DNA of 64,000 bases from Gloeobacter violaceus PCC 7421 (GCF_000011385.1 NC_005125.1:3100001-3164000); one strand, 5' to 3'; shown: positions 53,618 to 63,062, numbered from the stretch's first letter. Notes: generated by a model not told the origin, from the sequence alone. Numbers and translations are program-made.

Positions 53618-54225
53618 AAATCACCCTCGGCGGCCAGGGCTTCCTTGAGTTTGCGTAGCTTTTGGGTGACAGGATCCTCTTGCTGTTCGCTGCGCAGGCG
53701 ATCGGCATACTCCGCATCGCGGCCAATCTCTGCGTCTATTACCTCTTTGTGGTCGTAATAGTAAGCCAGGGCCGAGAGGATTTGACCAAGAGTGAGATGG
53801 GGATAGGCATGCAACAGGGCCTCGGGTCCGTAAGCCCAGGCGGTATGATCAGCGGCCAGGTGCTTCACTTTGATCCGGGTGCCCTCGATGATGGCACGAC
53901 CATTTCTATCAAGAACGATGTGTTCGTAAGTCGTCGTGTGTTTGTCATATGTGTCGATCGACACGGGCTCCAGCACGCGCTCTGGAAAATGATTACTCTT
54001 TATGTAAGAGTTGATCTGGTCCTGATGATCACTGTAGTAGCTTAACGCATCGAATACTTGAGCCAATGTCAGATGAGGTAGTCGGCTTGGAATAGTTTCA
54101 GCCGAGACGCCTTGGCGCCAGATTTCGACGATTGCGCGCACAGGTGTACGAGTTCCCTTGATAATTGGCTCACCGCTCAAGATATTCTCATCCGTGACGA
54201 TGTAGACATGTTCAGTTTGACGCAT
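53614..54225 (-). CDS. Double DUF433 protein (probable antitoxin)
   Basis: This 203-residue protein carries two DUF433 domains in tandem: the first (residues about 8-75) with GEPIIKGTRTPVRAIVEIW and PHLTLAQVFDALSYYSDH, the second (about 95-170) with GRAIIEGTRIKVKHLAADH and PHLTLGQILSALAYYYDH. A charged helix follows. Usually one such domain is present. ATG 54225 is preferred, with GGAGAAG upstream and TGATG overlap with the truncated R-M gene; the frame extends upstream in the wrong sequence. It precedes and overlaps the DUF5615 gene. Confidence 0.85.
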   Translation of the reverse strand: MRQTEHVYIVTDENILSGEPIIKGTRTPVRAIVEIWRQGVSAETIPSRLPHLTLAQVFDALSYYSDHQDQINSYIKSNHFPERVLEPVSIDTYDKHTTTYEHIVLDRNGRAIIEGTRIKVKHLAADHTAWAYGPEALLHAYPHLTLGQILSALAYYYDHKEVIDAEIGRDAEYADRLRSEQQEDPVTQKLRKLKEALAAEGDF

Positions 54226-55091
54226 CACTTTTTCTTCTCCACGATATATTCCATGGCAAAAGGATTCTCTACTTTCTTTAACGCATCCAGAATTTCCAGG
54301 CCAACAACCCGACCCAGACAGGCAATCGCCTCCTCCACGCCTTTGCGCAACTGATCGAGGGCGCGCGTTCCCCGCTGCCTGGCTTCCCGAGACCACTTTT
54401 CGAGCCGACACTCCTCGGGCTTCTCAGCCTCCACCCGCGACTGGTGACACAGCAACCACAGCAGGGCGAAGTCCGGGTAAACCCCGCCTTCCATCATCGA
54501 TTCGAGATCGAATTCGACAAAAGCCTGGCGCGTCAGGCTGACATTGTTGCGCAGGATGCGTAGCTTCAAACCATTCGAGACAAAACCCCAAAGATACATG
54601 TTCGAGCGGTTGAGCAACTCCTGCACCAGACTGTGGGGGCTCATCTTCGCCGCTCCCGCCACCCCCGCAGTGCGCGTGTCGAGCCCCACCCCGCAACCGA
54701 CCAGATGCATCGGCGTCTGCTGCCAAAAGTGCGAGATCGCGTAGCTTTTCTCGCCCACCTCCACGGCTTTGGCCGCTCCGACAAGCCGCCCGTAACCCAA
54801 TTCGCCGAATAGCGGCAACAACCACCGCTCGCGGGTCAGCGTCGTCGCAGGCTCGTTGCCCAGGAGGGCGTCCTTTTTGGCCTTGAACGCACTCCAGAAC
54901 CCCAGCAACCTCTGCCAGGACCGGCTCGCCGCTTCGCCCAGCTTCTCGCCCGGCGCCAGATAATAATCTTCGACCGGCCGCAGACCGCCCAGTTCCTTGT
55001 CCGCCTTGGCCACCCGTTCGAGCAGATCCGCAGGCAGAAGCGACCCCTCGGTACGGATCGTTGAAAAAACGGCTCTCGAACGGACCTGCAC
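54225..55091 (-). pseudogene. Truncated restriction-modification methylase N-terminus
   Basis: About 288 residues match the N-terminal domain of large Eco57I-like type II restriction-methylase fusions, as I recall them: VFSTIRTEGSLLPADLLERV, TTLTRERWLLPLFGELGYG, NRSNMYLWGFVSNGLKLRIL, DFALLWLLCHQSRVE. The match breaks at EEAIACLGR, where full proteins go on for about 1000 more residues with the nuclease-like and methylase parts; here unrelated sequence ends at a TGA. GTG 55091 has AAGGA upstream and avoids overlap with the Uma2 gene. It may persist because it is in an operon with the DUF433 gene. Confidence 0.7.
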
Positions 55092-55122
55092 GGTGAGTCC
55101 TTCGATCAAAAATGCATTCTCA

Positions 55123-55794
55123 CTATAGCGGCCCACCGCCCGGACGCCGTTGGACTTGATCGCGCACCCACGTTCTGAGTTCCCGCTCCGCCGCATTTTG
55201 CCCTAGCGCCTGGGCCAGTTGCACAAAACGCGCAAAATCGTCGGCAATCCGCAGGCCGGGCAAGGCGAGGCTTTGCTGGTGCTGCCGATAGGCAGTGCCG
55301 TCGAAGTGGTAAATTTCAAGTTTCTCGTCGCGGTACAGCCAGATTTCCGGCACCTTCAAAGCGGTATAAATCGCGAACTTGGGCCTGGAACTGCTGGCGA
55401 TGTCTACCTCAATAATCAAGTCCGGAGGGGGGTCGCAGGTGAGATCGATTTCCCGGTTCTGCTGAGCGAGGGCACGGATAGCCGATTCATGCTGAATGTA
55501 ATAGCACGAGTTCGGTTCCACACCGGCCAGGGGCTTGATTTTCCAGGTGGTGGAACCGAGGGCGTAAACCTCGAGTGCAAGTTCCTGGGTCAGCGCCAGT
55601 ACGAACCTTTCGAGCAACCGGTTGATCCGTTCGTGCCTGGGCGAGGGGCTCATAATCTCAAGCGTTCCATCAAAGTAAGCCAACCGCGCGGAGCGATGAT
55701 CCCCCATCTCCGCCAGCATCTGCTCAAAGGTGTTCCAAGAAATGTCGTGGAGGACGACCCGTTGGGTAGAATCCGTGGATGGAGTGGCAATCAT
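55123..55794 (-). CDS. Uma2 family endonuclease-like protein
   Basis: This 223-residue protein of the Uma2 (DUF820) family has a PD-(D/E)XK-like fold and is extremely common in cyanobacteria. It shows YFDGTLEIMSPSPRHERI near 40-57, PDLIIEVDIASSS with the catalytic acids near 125, and KFAIYTALKVPEIWLYR with the Lys/Tyr near 142. Nuclease activity is presumed from the fold. It heads a leftward group with the truncated R-M and DUF433/DUF5615 genes. Confidence 0.9.
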   Translation of the reverse strand: MIATPSTDSTQRVVLHDISWNTFEQMLAEMGDHRSARLAYFDGTLEIMSPSPRHERINRLLERFVLALTQELALEVYALGSTTWKIKPLAGVEPNSCYYIQHESAIRALAQQNREIDLTCDPPPDLIIEVDIASSSRPKFAIYTALKVPEIWLYRDEKLEIYHFDGTAYRQHQQSLALPGLRIADDFARFVQLAQALGQNAAERELRTWVRDQVQRRPGGGPL

Positions 55795-55900
55795 GACGGT
55801 CTGCTACATCCGCGCATTGGGCAAGTAAAGATATAGTCCCAGGATATCAGGCGGCAACTGGAGCTCTATTTCGGTAGCGCACCTACGTGGGAAAAGTGGA

Positions 55901-56515
55901 TCAGGTGGTTTTCCTGTTGCGGGAGAAGCCCGGCTTTGGGGAGCGGCGGGCGGGCATGGGCGCAAAGAGCGTCTGCAGTTGCTTGTTGATGAGCTTGAAG
56001 TTCGGCAGTTCGGGTGCGAAGAAGTTGCCGGCCCAGCTTCGCAGTTCCTGATGGTCGGGATCTTCGAGATCGCTCAGCGTTTCGAGTAGCTGCTCGTATC
56101 CGGGAGGGCCGCCGCAATCTTCCGGGGGACAGGCCCCTCTTCCCGCGGTGCACCGGGGGTAGTGGACCTTCGCCTGGGCGGACAGGCGGGCCTCCAGGAC
56201 AAGTTCGTGCTGCCAGCTGTCGCCGAAGTCGTACTCGTAGATCATCGAAAATGCGTCGCCGGTGACCACGGCGTGCAGCGAAACGATGCACTCGTTCTCG
56301 GCGGGCGGGTCGTTGCCGAAGGCGGGGTCCATATAAAGCGTTGTACCGATCCGAAACGCATGCAGATGGCTGTTGTGCCAGCCCATGACCACCTGCAGAA
56401 CGGTGTGCAGACCGCCGAGGGTGAGCGCGGAGGGTACCTGTAGGCGGCGCCAGACTGGAGGCTCTGTGTCCAGGAGGGTCACCAGAAATTGATAGACGGG
56501 CGCTTGTGCTTCCAT
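55901..56515 (-). CDS. Plasmid pRiA4b ORF-3-like protein
   Basis: This 204-residue protein matches the IS1096/pRiA4b ORF-3 domain: YQFLVTLLDTEPPVWRRLQVPS, TLGGLHTVLQVVMGWHNSHLHAF, YEYDFGDSWQHELVLE, and YPRCTAGRGACPPEDCGGPPGYE with Cys that may bind zinc. The family occurs on plasmids and beside mobile elements; its role is unknown. It adds to the accessory nature of this region. Confidence 0.88.
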   Translation of the reverse strand: MEAQAPVYQFLVTLLDTEPPVWRRLQVPSALTLGGLHTVLQVVMGWHNSHLHAFRIGTTLYMDPAFGNDPPAENECIVSLHAVVTGDAFSMIYEYDFGDSWQHELVLEARLSAQAKVHYPRCTAGRGACPPEDCGGPPGYEQLLETLSDLEDPDHQELRSWAGNFFAPELPNFKLINKQLQTLFAPMPARRSPKPGFSRNRKTT

Positions 56516-56629
56516 GGTCGCTTTGCCTGGTATCGGCAGTCTAACCCACGCACCGCAATCGGGAGCAGCCCCGGATCAGTTGCTGAGCGTGGGCCAGGTT
56601 ATCTGCAGCTTCTGTCGGATGCTGCCCAG

Positions 56630-57022
56630 TCAATAATCCTCATCACCCTGTTCTGCGAAGCCGTATCCTCGGTTCATCCAGTAGTGCCAGTCCTCCACCG
56701 CTTCTCTGGTCTTCTCATCCGGCGTGAAGGGTTCGAGCGAGCGCAGGGGAACAGGCAGTTCGTCCCCCTCCCAATCGATCAGCACGTAGATTTCTGCTTC
56801 GCACTTCTCCGAGTCGGCGAGGCCGATCACTTGGACTTCCCGTTTGGTGTCGCCCCCAGTCCTGGGTCGCCGATCGACGTACCAGGCGGAAAAAGGGAAC
56901 TGCAAAGTGTTTTCCAGGTAGCAGTACCAGCCCATGGCCTGCTCTTCAGGGCCGTAGGCATCGACCACAATCTGCATGGTGATCCGGTGTTCGCGTTCTT
57001 CGTCGAGGGGGGTGTCGGGCAT
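56630..57022 (-). CDS. CcbP-like calcium-binding protein
   Basis: This 130-residue acidic protein matches the cyanobacterial calcium-binding CcbP family. It has EREHRITMQIVVDAYGPEEQAMGWYCYLE at the N-terminus and IDWEGDELPVPLRSLEPF followed by a C-terminal helix (EAVEDWHYWMNRGYGF). In Nostoc CcbP buffers calcium during heterocyst formation, but homologues occur in unicellular species. Family assigned by motif; binding here is untested. Confidence 0.75.
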   Translation of the reverse strand: MPDTPLDEEREHRITMQIVVDAYGPEEQAMGWYCYLENTLQFPFSAWYVDRRPRTGGDTKREVQVIGLADSEKCEAEIYVLIDWEGDELPVPLRSLEPFTPDEKTREAVEDWHYWMNRGYGFAEQGDEDY

Positions 57023-57221
57023 GGCGAAAATTCAACGCGGGTTTTGCTGTGAGTGTACACAGGCGGCGACCGAGCTTGGTGGCCCCCAGCGATTGGACCC
57101 GTTTTTTGAGAGCAGACCACCTTAGGGAGCATCAATCCTCCTCCGAACTTGTAAAATCCTCACGCTTCAAAGTCCGAAGGATGCAAGCGGAACCGGGCAA
57201 AGTCGCCTTCATGCAACGCTG

Positions 57222-57443
57222 TTGCAGAAGTTAAGGGATGAATTGGGCGGCGGTGATACGATTCGCCGTCTATTTTTCGGAGATCTAGAACCCATTGCAC
57301 TCCAGCCAGGAGGAGCTGGTACAGTTGTCCGTCTCTATAACAAGGCCAACGACGTCACAATCACCTACTGCGTGGCTTACGATGTATTTCTGGCTGCCCG
57401 ACTAGGACGAGTCACCGAATTTGACCCCGCCGAGCTCAAGTAA
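57222..57443 (+). CDS. Small hypothetical protein or gene fragment
   Basis: This 73-residue frame starts at TTG 57222 but stays open upstream to about 57127 with no better start. It contains DLEPIALQPGGAGTVVRLYN and VAYDVFLAARLGRVTEFDP. There is no ribosome binding site. It may be the end of a lost gene. The surrounding 57023-57221 and 57444-57733 stretches hold nothing else recognised. Confidence 0.3.
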   Translation: MQKLRDELGGGDTIRRLFFGDLEPIALQPGGAGTVVRLYNKANDVTITYCVAYDVFLAARLGRVTEFDPAELK

Positions 57444-57733
57444 GGTTCTTGGGTGTTGTGAATTGATAAGTTCGTGGGAGAAAAGCCCGGGCTTTAAATT
57501 AGATAGTGACTCCTCTTTAGAGCTGGAGTGTCCCCAAATTCCAACTTTGTGACATGAGCCAGCTTTGGGCACCTTCCACGCTTTGCGGCAAGGTGTTCCG
57601 TTTGGGGAGCGCGATTTGCCATTTTGCTCTCAAGTCGTTCAAACATATTAACAGTTGAGCCCGTGGATTACCTAAGCGTTAATATGCATGAATCGCTGCA
57701 ATGGCTTGCTCTGCCACTGTTGGAGTTCCCTCG

Positions 57734-58600
57734 ATGCCGCTGACTTTGATCAAAGGCCAATACAAGATTGTTGGGGCCGCCCCCGACGGCGATTCGATCA
57801 AGTTCTATCCTGACAACCCCGATCTCTGGCGCCGACTGCCGACCCGTGTACGACCCAACCGCTCCGGTGGGGTGCAACTGCGGCTCGACGCGGTCGATAC
57901 GCTCGAAACGCACTACCAGCCGCAGGTAAGCGGTGTGGGCGTGCAACACCAGCCTTTTGAATACGGTCGGGCCGCTGCTGACGAACTGCTGCGGTTTTTG
58001 GGCTTTGGCGATGTGACCCGCGGCCGCAACGAAGTCGTCAGCGCCGCCGAACCGGAGGCGGTGCGGGGCTCGATCCTCACTCGCTTTGCCGACAAGTACG
58101 GCCGCAGTGTGGCTTTTGCCTTTGCGGGGGATCTTGACGGGGAGGACGGCGGCGATGTGTTTATCGATGGGGAATTGCTGCGCACCAGTGCCAATCACCA
58201 TCTGCTCTCGGTGGGCCTTGCCTACCCAACTTTCTACTCCAAGCTCTTTCCGGATCTGCGCACGGTACTGACCGAAGCCGCCGTCGGGGGGCGCGAGGCG
58301 GACAAGGGCCTGTGGCCGTCCGATGTCACCAATTCCGGCTTCGAAGTGGAAAGCATTGAGACCATCACCGACGACGCGGTGATCCTGCCCAAGTTGTTTC
58401 GCCGGTTGCTCGATTACCTTGAACTCAATGACGGCGACCCGTCGCTGGCGGGCTTCAAGACGTATCTGGAGTCGCGCGAAGACGAGGTGACGATTCTCTC
58501 GACGGGCCATTTTACCCACTTCGACACCGTCGTCGAAGTCGAGGGGCAGCGGCTGAAGCTGCTCGTTTCCCCCGAGGACCTGGTGTTCCGGGAGGGGTGA
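57734..58600 (+). CDS. SNase-like (thermonuclease-fold) protein
   Basis: This 288-residue protein resembles staphylococcal-nuclease-like proteins in its first half: IKGQYKIVGAAPDGDSIKFYP, VQLRLDAVDTLETHY (Arg and Asp pattern of SNase), and RGSILTRFADKYGRSVAFAF. The second half (EDGGDVFIDGELLRTSANHHLLSVGLAYP) also fits the fold, with a longer C-terminal helical part. Catalytic Arg/Glu are not all clearly placed. The ATG at 57734 is preferred over an upstream TTG. There is no signal peptide, so it is probably cytoplasmic. Confidence 0.72.
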   Translation: MPLTLIKGQYKIVGAAPDGDSIKFYPDNPDLWRRLPTRVRPNRSGGVQLRLDAVDTLETHYQPQVSGVGVQHQPFEYGRAAADELLRFLGFGDVTRGRNEVVSAAEPEAVRGSILTRFADKYGRSVAFAFAGDLDGEDGGDVFIDGELLRTSANHHLLSVGLAYPTFYSKLFPDLRTVLTEAAVGGREADKGLWPSDVTNSGFEVESIETITDDAVILPKLFRRLLDYLELNDGDPSLAGFKTYLESREDEVTILSTGHFTHFDTVVEVEGQRLKLLVSPEDLVFREG

Positions 58601-58666
58601 ATTGTCGTTGTTTTTTTCAATCATTGCCCATAGGCTCAAGGACAGGCCCATTCCGAGGTTCTGTCG

Positions 58667-59668
58667 ATGCCCAGAGGGTGTCTTCTCAGCGGCATGCTGA
58701 TCTGGCTGCTGGCCAATGCCGGTGCTGCCCAGCTTCCTGCTCCGATGGAGCCCGATGCCCCGCCAAAATCGCTCCCTCAGACACCCCGCCGCCGCTCCCT
58801 GCCCAAACGGGCTTCCACCCCACCCAGGCAGGCCGAACCCGTCAAGAAACCCAACCTCCAACCGGCACCGGCAGACCCCCGCTACGAGGTTGCCCGGCGC
58901 TTTCTCGAACCGCTAGACCGGGGAGAATGGGCGCCCGCGCTGCTGAGCGCCGAATTTCGAGACGAAATCGACAACGAGTTTGAGGCCGGGCGCTCGGCAC
59001 TTGTTTCGCCGGGCGCACTCGGTCGACTCAAATCCGGGCGGGCGATAGCGGATGCCCCATTCAACTACACGATCGAGCGGCGGGGAGCGGACGGCAAGGC
59101 ATTGCCCAGCTTGCGCCTGCGCCTCATCAACGTGGTCGGTCAGTGGCAAATCGATGGCTTCGACCCACAAAGTATGACCCAGCCAAAGCGGCGACCATTC
59201 CGCCAGGATACTTTTTTGCCCACCAGCGAAGATCGGCTGTTCAACACGATGCGGCTATTGCGCCTTGCCCCCCTCGACCCGTCCCAGCAACAGGCCGCCC
59301 GCGGCGAAATCGTGCGGCTCTTCGAACAGCTTGACTCGCCCAATCGCCGCCACGAACAACTGATCGAGCTTTTTGGGCCACGCATGCGCGAGCGGTTGCG
59401 GACGGAAGCAGACTTGAACAAGTTGCTGCAACCCAACAACCTCGGACACCTGCGGGTGCTGGCAGGCGAGCCCGGTACCGCGATGATGCGCATCGAACTT
59501 GCCGCTCGCCAGGGGGCGCTCTATCTTGGAGCCGCGTTCGTCACGTTTGCCGGCGGCCGGATGACCATCGACGCCATGGACTACTACGGCCCCGGTGTGC
59601 TCGACCGGCAACCGCAGCCGCTCCAACCGCCCGCCGACCCGGAGCAGAATGGCAGAAGTCCGCCATGA
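58667..59668 (+). CDS. Exported protein with Pro-rich N-terminal linker
   Basis: This 333-residue protein has a signal peptide (residues 1-21, cleavage near AGAA-Q), a Pro/Lys/Arg-rich linker (22-70), then two helical-plus-beta domains (YEVARRFLEPLDRGEWAPALL; LFNTMRLLRLAPLDPSQ). Both domains look like the DUF-type NTF2/cystatin-like periplasmic units that follow a helix with beta sheet, but no family was assigned. It stands 66 bases after the SNase gene and 156 before the vWA operon. Confidence 0.65.
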   Translation: MPRGCLLSGMLIWLLANAGAAQLPAPMEPDAPPKSLPQTPRRRSLPKRASTPPRQAEPVKKPNLQPAPADPRYEVARRFLEPLDRGEWAPALLSAEFRDEIDNEFEAGRSALVSPGALGRLKSGRAIADAPFNYTIERRGADGKALPSLRLRLINVVGQWQIDGFDPQSMTQPKRRPFRQDTFLPTSEDRLFNTMRLLRLAPLDPSQQQAARGEIVRLFEQLDSPNRRHEQLIELFGPRMRERLRTEADLNKLLQPNNLGHLRVLAGEPGTAMMRIELAARQGALYLGAAFVTFAGGRMTIDAMDYYGPGVLDRQPQPLQPPADPEQNGRSPP

Positions 59669-59824
59669 ATGTATGTCTGTACATGTGTCAATAAGAGTGT
59701 GGTCTGTGCTGAAATTAGCAACGGATCGTTGTTCTACAATTTGTAAAACCTTCTTTAAGCACGCCGCTTATCCAGCAACAAGAAGCTATATGTATACTGT
59801 TTCAACCCTTCTAGGCTGCCGGGC

Positions 59825-61150
59825 TTGAGATTCTCGATCGTGCCGCTTGCCGTATCCTTGCTAGCCGCCTGCACTTCTGTCGCACCGCCGCCCTCACCTT
59901 GCGAAGCGGGCCTGGTCGCCAGGAACGATTGTCTGGCACGCTCCAACCAGCAGGAGTACTCGCAGGATATCCAGGTCGGCTTGTTCGTGGATGGGACAGA
60001 CTCGATGCGCGGTTACGTCACCCGCTCCGGAACGACCACGCGCTATCAAGAGTTGTTGCGTGCCCTCGAAGACGCCCTGCAGCAATTTCCCCAATCTTCA
60101 AGACAGGCCTACAAATTCGGCACCCGCGTCGAGGCGCTCCCCGAGCGCCGCTTGAACATCGTGGCGGGCAAAGATCCCGGTTTCTACGGCGGCGTCGGAC
60201 TATACACCGAAATTGAAAGGGTGCTCAGCGACCGCTATATCCCGACAAAGCCCAATTATTTGGCTGTCATCGTCACCGATCTCTACCAGCGCGGCACCGA
60301 CGTCACCAGTCTGGTGCGTCTATTAAAAACGCGCTACCTGGACAAGAACTGGGTCGTCGGCCTGGTGGGGATCGAGAGTTTGTTTGCGGGCAGAGTCTAC
60401 GACCTCGATACCGCCGAAGCGAATCGGTCGATCAAGGCCAACCGGCCGGTGTACGCCCTGGTGATAGGCACCCAGGCCAACGTCGCCCATTACTTCGACG
60501 CTCTCAAGCGCGCCAACCGCACCCTCGAGCAAAGCGCCCAATTTGTCATCTTCTCGGGCCAACCACTCAAAGCCGGGGTGAATTTCTTCGCGGAAGCGCC
60601 GCTGCTCGATAGCCAAGACGACGGCGGTCTTATCAGCATGGGGCTGCTTGAGGATGGGCGGACTTTCTGGTTTCGCCAGCAGGGCCAGGCGGACAGGGCG
60701 ACTTTTCGGGTGTGTCCGCGGCTGAGCCTGCTTCCTTACGCTGTCGGCCTGGACGGGCAGGGCGATTGGCAAAGCCGCGTCGCGGTCTTAGAGCCGGAAT
60801 CGAGTCCCAAGACTGTGCCCTGGGTCGACGCGGTGCAGGTGCGCTCCGATCCGGCGGCTTGTTCTACCGAGCCGCAGAGCCCGCTGCCGACCGGCACGCC
60901 CCTGGGCCTGGCGATCAGCGTGAACACCAAGCTTCTGAGCAACGCCCAGGAGGGCGACTATTTTTTTGAGGTCAATCTGCGCCCAGCCCCGGGGCGTTAT
61001 CCGTCCTGGTGGGACAGCTGGAACACCGAGGACGGCGTCGGCGAACCCAGCCGGACTTTGCACCTCAAGCAATTTTTGCGCAGCCTGCAGGCGGTCGCCT
61101 TGGGCGGCGCCCGGCGAGAGCTTTCCATCCCCTTTTACATCCGTAGGTGA
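59825..61150 (+). CDS. vWA-like lipoprotein
   Basis: This 441-residue protein has a lipobox LLAAC with Cys16. The vWA-type core begins VGLFVDGTDSM, where D56-x-T58-x-S60 matches the metal-binding DxSxS motif, and VIVTDLYQRGTD supplies the later Asp. A beta-rich C-terminal domain follows. The protein is likely anchored in the membrane facing the periplasm. The TTG start is inferred from the signal peptide. It begins a rightward unit of four closely spaced genes. Confidence 0.75.
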   Translation: MRFSIVPLAVSLLAACTSVAPPPSPCEAGLVARNDCLARSNQQEYSQDIQVGLFVDGTDSMRGYVTRSGTTTRYQELLRALEDALQQFPQSSRQAYKFGTRVEALPERRLNIVAGKDPGFYGGVGLYTEIERVLSDRYIPTKPNYLAVIVTDLYQRGTDVTSLVRLLKTRYLDKNWVVGLVGIESLFAGRVYDLDTAEANRSIKANRPVYALVIGTQANVAHYFDALKRANRTLEQSAQFVIFSGQPLKAGVNFFAEAPLLDSQDDGGLISMGLLEDGRTFWFRQQGQADRATFRVCPRLSLLPYAVGLDGQGDWQSRVAVLEPESSPKTVPWVDAVQVRSDPAACSTEPQSPLPTGTPLGLAISVNTKLLSNAQEGDYFFEVNLRPAPGRYPSWWDSWNTEDGVGEPSRTLHLKQFLRSLQAVALGGARRELSIPFYIRR

Positions 61151-61157
61151 GCCTTCC

Positions 61158-61613
61158 ATGGGTAGATATGCAGGCTTAATCTGGACCATCGTCGGAGCAG
61201 TCGTCGCCTTTGTTCTGACGCAGTTGCTCTGGCCGGCGCTTATCGAAACCTCCATCCTGATTCGACCCGCCGGCCGGGTGACGCTGGCGAACTGGCTCGC
61301 GGATTTTCGCCAGTTGGGCACCATCGGGATTGGGGTCTGTTTCGTGCTTGGCTGTTTTTGGTGGGTGATGGGCGAATTTGTCTGGAAGGTGGTCAGCGGC
61401 GGGATCGTCGCCCTCTGGTACATTTTGGCTTTCCTGGGCTTGGCGGCAGTTACTGTACCTGCCATCTTCAACTTGCCTGCGGCCCAAAGCCAGTACATTG
61501 CTTACGGTGCCTATTTTCTGAACTTCATCGCCGCCTTCTACGTGCCGACGCTCGTCGGCTCGCCGGATACGGTGGCCCTCGTTCCACTCGGCGGTCCACT
61601 GTTGCGCAAATAA
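61158..61613 (+). CDS. Four-helix membrane protein
   Basis: This 151-residue protein has four membrane helices: YAGLIWTIVGAVVAFVLTQL, IGIGVCFVLGCFWWVM, GIVALWYILAFLGLAAVTV, and AYFLNFIAAFYVPTLV. It starts 7 bases after the lipoprotein gene and 18 bases before the tubulin-like gene. No family was recognised. It could anchor the complex or pass a signal between the lipoprotein and the cytoplasmic protein. Confidence 0.72.
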   Translation: MGRYAGLIWTIVGAVVAFVLTQLLWPALIETSILIRPAGRVTLANWLADFRQLGTIGIGVCFVLGCFWWVMGEFVWKVVSGGIVALWYILAFLGLAAVTVPAIFNLPAAQSQYIAYGAYFLNFIAAFYVPTLVGSPDTVALVPLGGPLLRK

Positions 61614-61631
61614 TCTGAGGCAGGCAAATCT

Positions 61632-63047
61632 GTGAGTTACTACATTATTGGCATCGGCGGAACGGGGGCCAAGTGCGTGGAGGCACTGGTGCACCTGACG
61701 GCCGCTGTGGCACTGGACCAACCCATTCATGTCCTGCTGGTCGATCCGGATAAGGCCAACGGCAGCGTCGGTCAAACCCAACAGACGATTGGCAAATACG
61801 TCGAAGCCAGTCGGCTCTTGCGGGGATCCGATGCAGGCAGCCCTTTTCTGCAGACGCAGTGGGTGCCCGCCGAGCCGTTGGTCTGGTCGCCCTTCGCCAA
61901 TACCCAGCAACCGGTCCTGCGCGATCTGTTTCAGTACGAATTTCTTAGCCAGCAGCATCCGGTGGCGGCGGGGCTGATGGAGGTACTCTACAGCGAACAG
62001 GAAATGAACGCTTCGCTCGATAAAGGCTTTTTGGGCAGGCCCTCGATCGGCGCGGCGGTCTTTGCAGACTCGGTGGACCTGCTGGGTTCTTCGCCCTGGC
62101 AGCGCTTTTTTGGTGAGCAGATCCGCAACGACAACGACGCGCGCATCTTTCTGGTGGGATCGGTCTTCGGGGGCACGGGGGCGGCCGGACTGCCCACCCT
62201 GGCCCGGCTGCTCGCGGACGCTCTTCAAGATCGCCGCCAACAATTTCGGCTGGGAGGCGCGCTCCTGCTGCCGTACTTTTCGTTTCCCCCCGGCAAAGAT
62301 CCAGCCCAGTTGCAGGCGAAGGCCGGAGAATTCCTGCTGCGCTCCCAGGCGGCTCTGGGCTACTACCAGGACCGACTCAAAGAAGCCGACCGATCTATCT
62401 TCGATTCGGTCTATCTGCTCGGTAATGACAGCCAGCCGTCCGTGGGATTCCACAGCCTGGGATCCACCGAGCAGCGCAATCCTCCACACTTTTTGGAGAT
62501 CTACGCGGCGGCCGCTGCGCTGCATTTTTTCAAAGATGCAGCGCAGCGGCAGACAAGAACCTACATGACCGCCCGCCTGAACACCAAAGTCATCGGCTGG
62601 GACAGTCTGCCCGAGGGTGCAGCCCTGCGGGAGCCGCTCGCCAATTTATTGCGCTTCGCCCTTGCCTATTCTTCGAAGTTCTTTTATGGACAGCTTCAAA
62701 ATCAGTTTCTCAACGAGCGCGGCGGCCCGCTCAAGTGGACGAAATGGTACAAAGCTTTCTTTCCCAAAGGACAGTCCCAGCAGAGCGAGGAGGACTCCCA
62801 GTGCATTTTCTCGTACCGTGAGCGCCTGATGAACTGGCTACAGACCATTCAGCAGCCGCAGGAAGGCATAAAAGTTCACCTGCTGAGCACAGACCACTTC
62901 AAAGTACTCGACACGGACGGACCCAACCGGACGCCGGACGATGTGTCCAAAGTGCTCGACCGCTACAAGCCCCAGTCGGGTTCCACCGAGTCCGGCCTGC
63001 GCCAGTTTGTCCACGCCCTCTACAACGAATGCCGCCAACGCCCATAA
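61632..63047 (+). CDS. Tubulin/FtsZ-like glycine-loop protein
   Basis: This 471-residue protein starts with GIGGTGAKCVEAL (residues 7-19), a nucleotide-binding loop, and has FGGTGAAGLPTLARLL at 179-194, resembling the GGTGxG signature of the tubulin/FtsZ superfamily (Tubulin_2-like group). The C-terminal half is helical. Length is close to that of such divergent tubulin-like proteins. GTP or ATP binding is inferred. The gene is in the middle of the vWA operon. A bare dinucleotide-binding fold is the alternative, since the first loop alone would fit NAD binding. Confidence 0.7.
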   Translation: MSYYIIGIGGTGAKCVEALVHLTAAVALDQPIHVLLVDPDKANGSVGQTQQTIGKYVEASRLLRGSDAGSPFLQTQWVPAEPLVWSPFANTQQPVLRDLFQYEFLSQQHPVAAGLMEVLYSEQEMNASLDKGFLGRPSIGAAVFADSVDLLGSSPWQRFFGEQIRNDNDARIFLVGSVFGGTGAAGLPTLARLLADALQDRRQQFRLGGALLLPYFSFPPGKDPAQLQAKAGEFLLRSQAALGYYQDRLKEADRSIFDSVYLLGNDSQPSVGFHSLGSTEQRNPPHFLEIYAAAAALHFFKDAAQRQTRTYMTARLNTKVIGWDSLPEGAALREPLANLLRFALAYSSKFFYGQLQNQFLNERGGPLKWTKWYKAFFPKGQSQQSEEDSQCIFSYRERLMNWLQTIQQPQEGIKVHLLSTDHFKVLDTDGPNRTPDDVSKVLDRYKPQSGSTESGLRQFVHALYNECRQRP

Positions 63048-63062
63048 CCGGGGGATTCATCG

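Noticed and set aside
61176-62525. A 449-residue minus-strand frame opposite the tubulin-like gene
   Set aside because: It has no start signal or motif, and the plus-strand genes have clear motifs and spacing.
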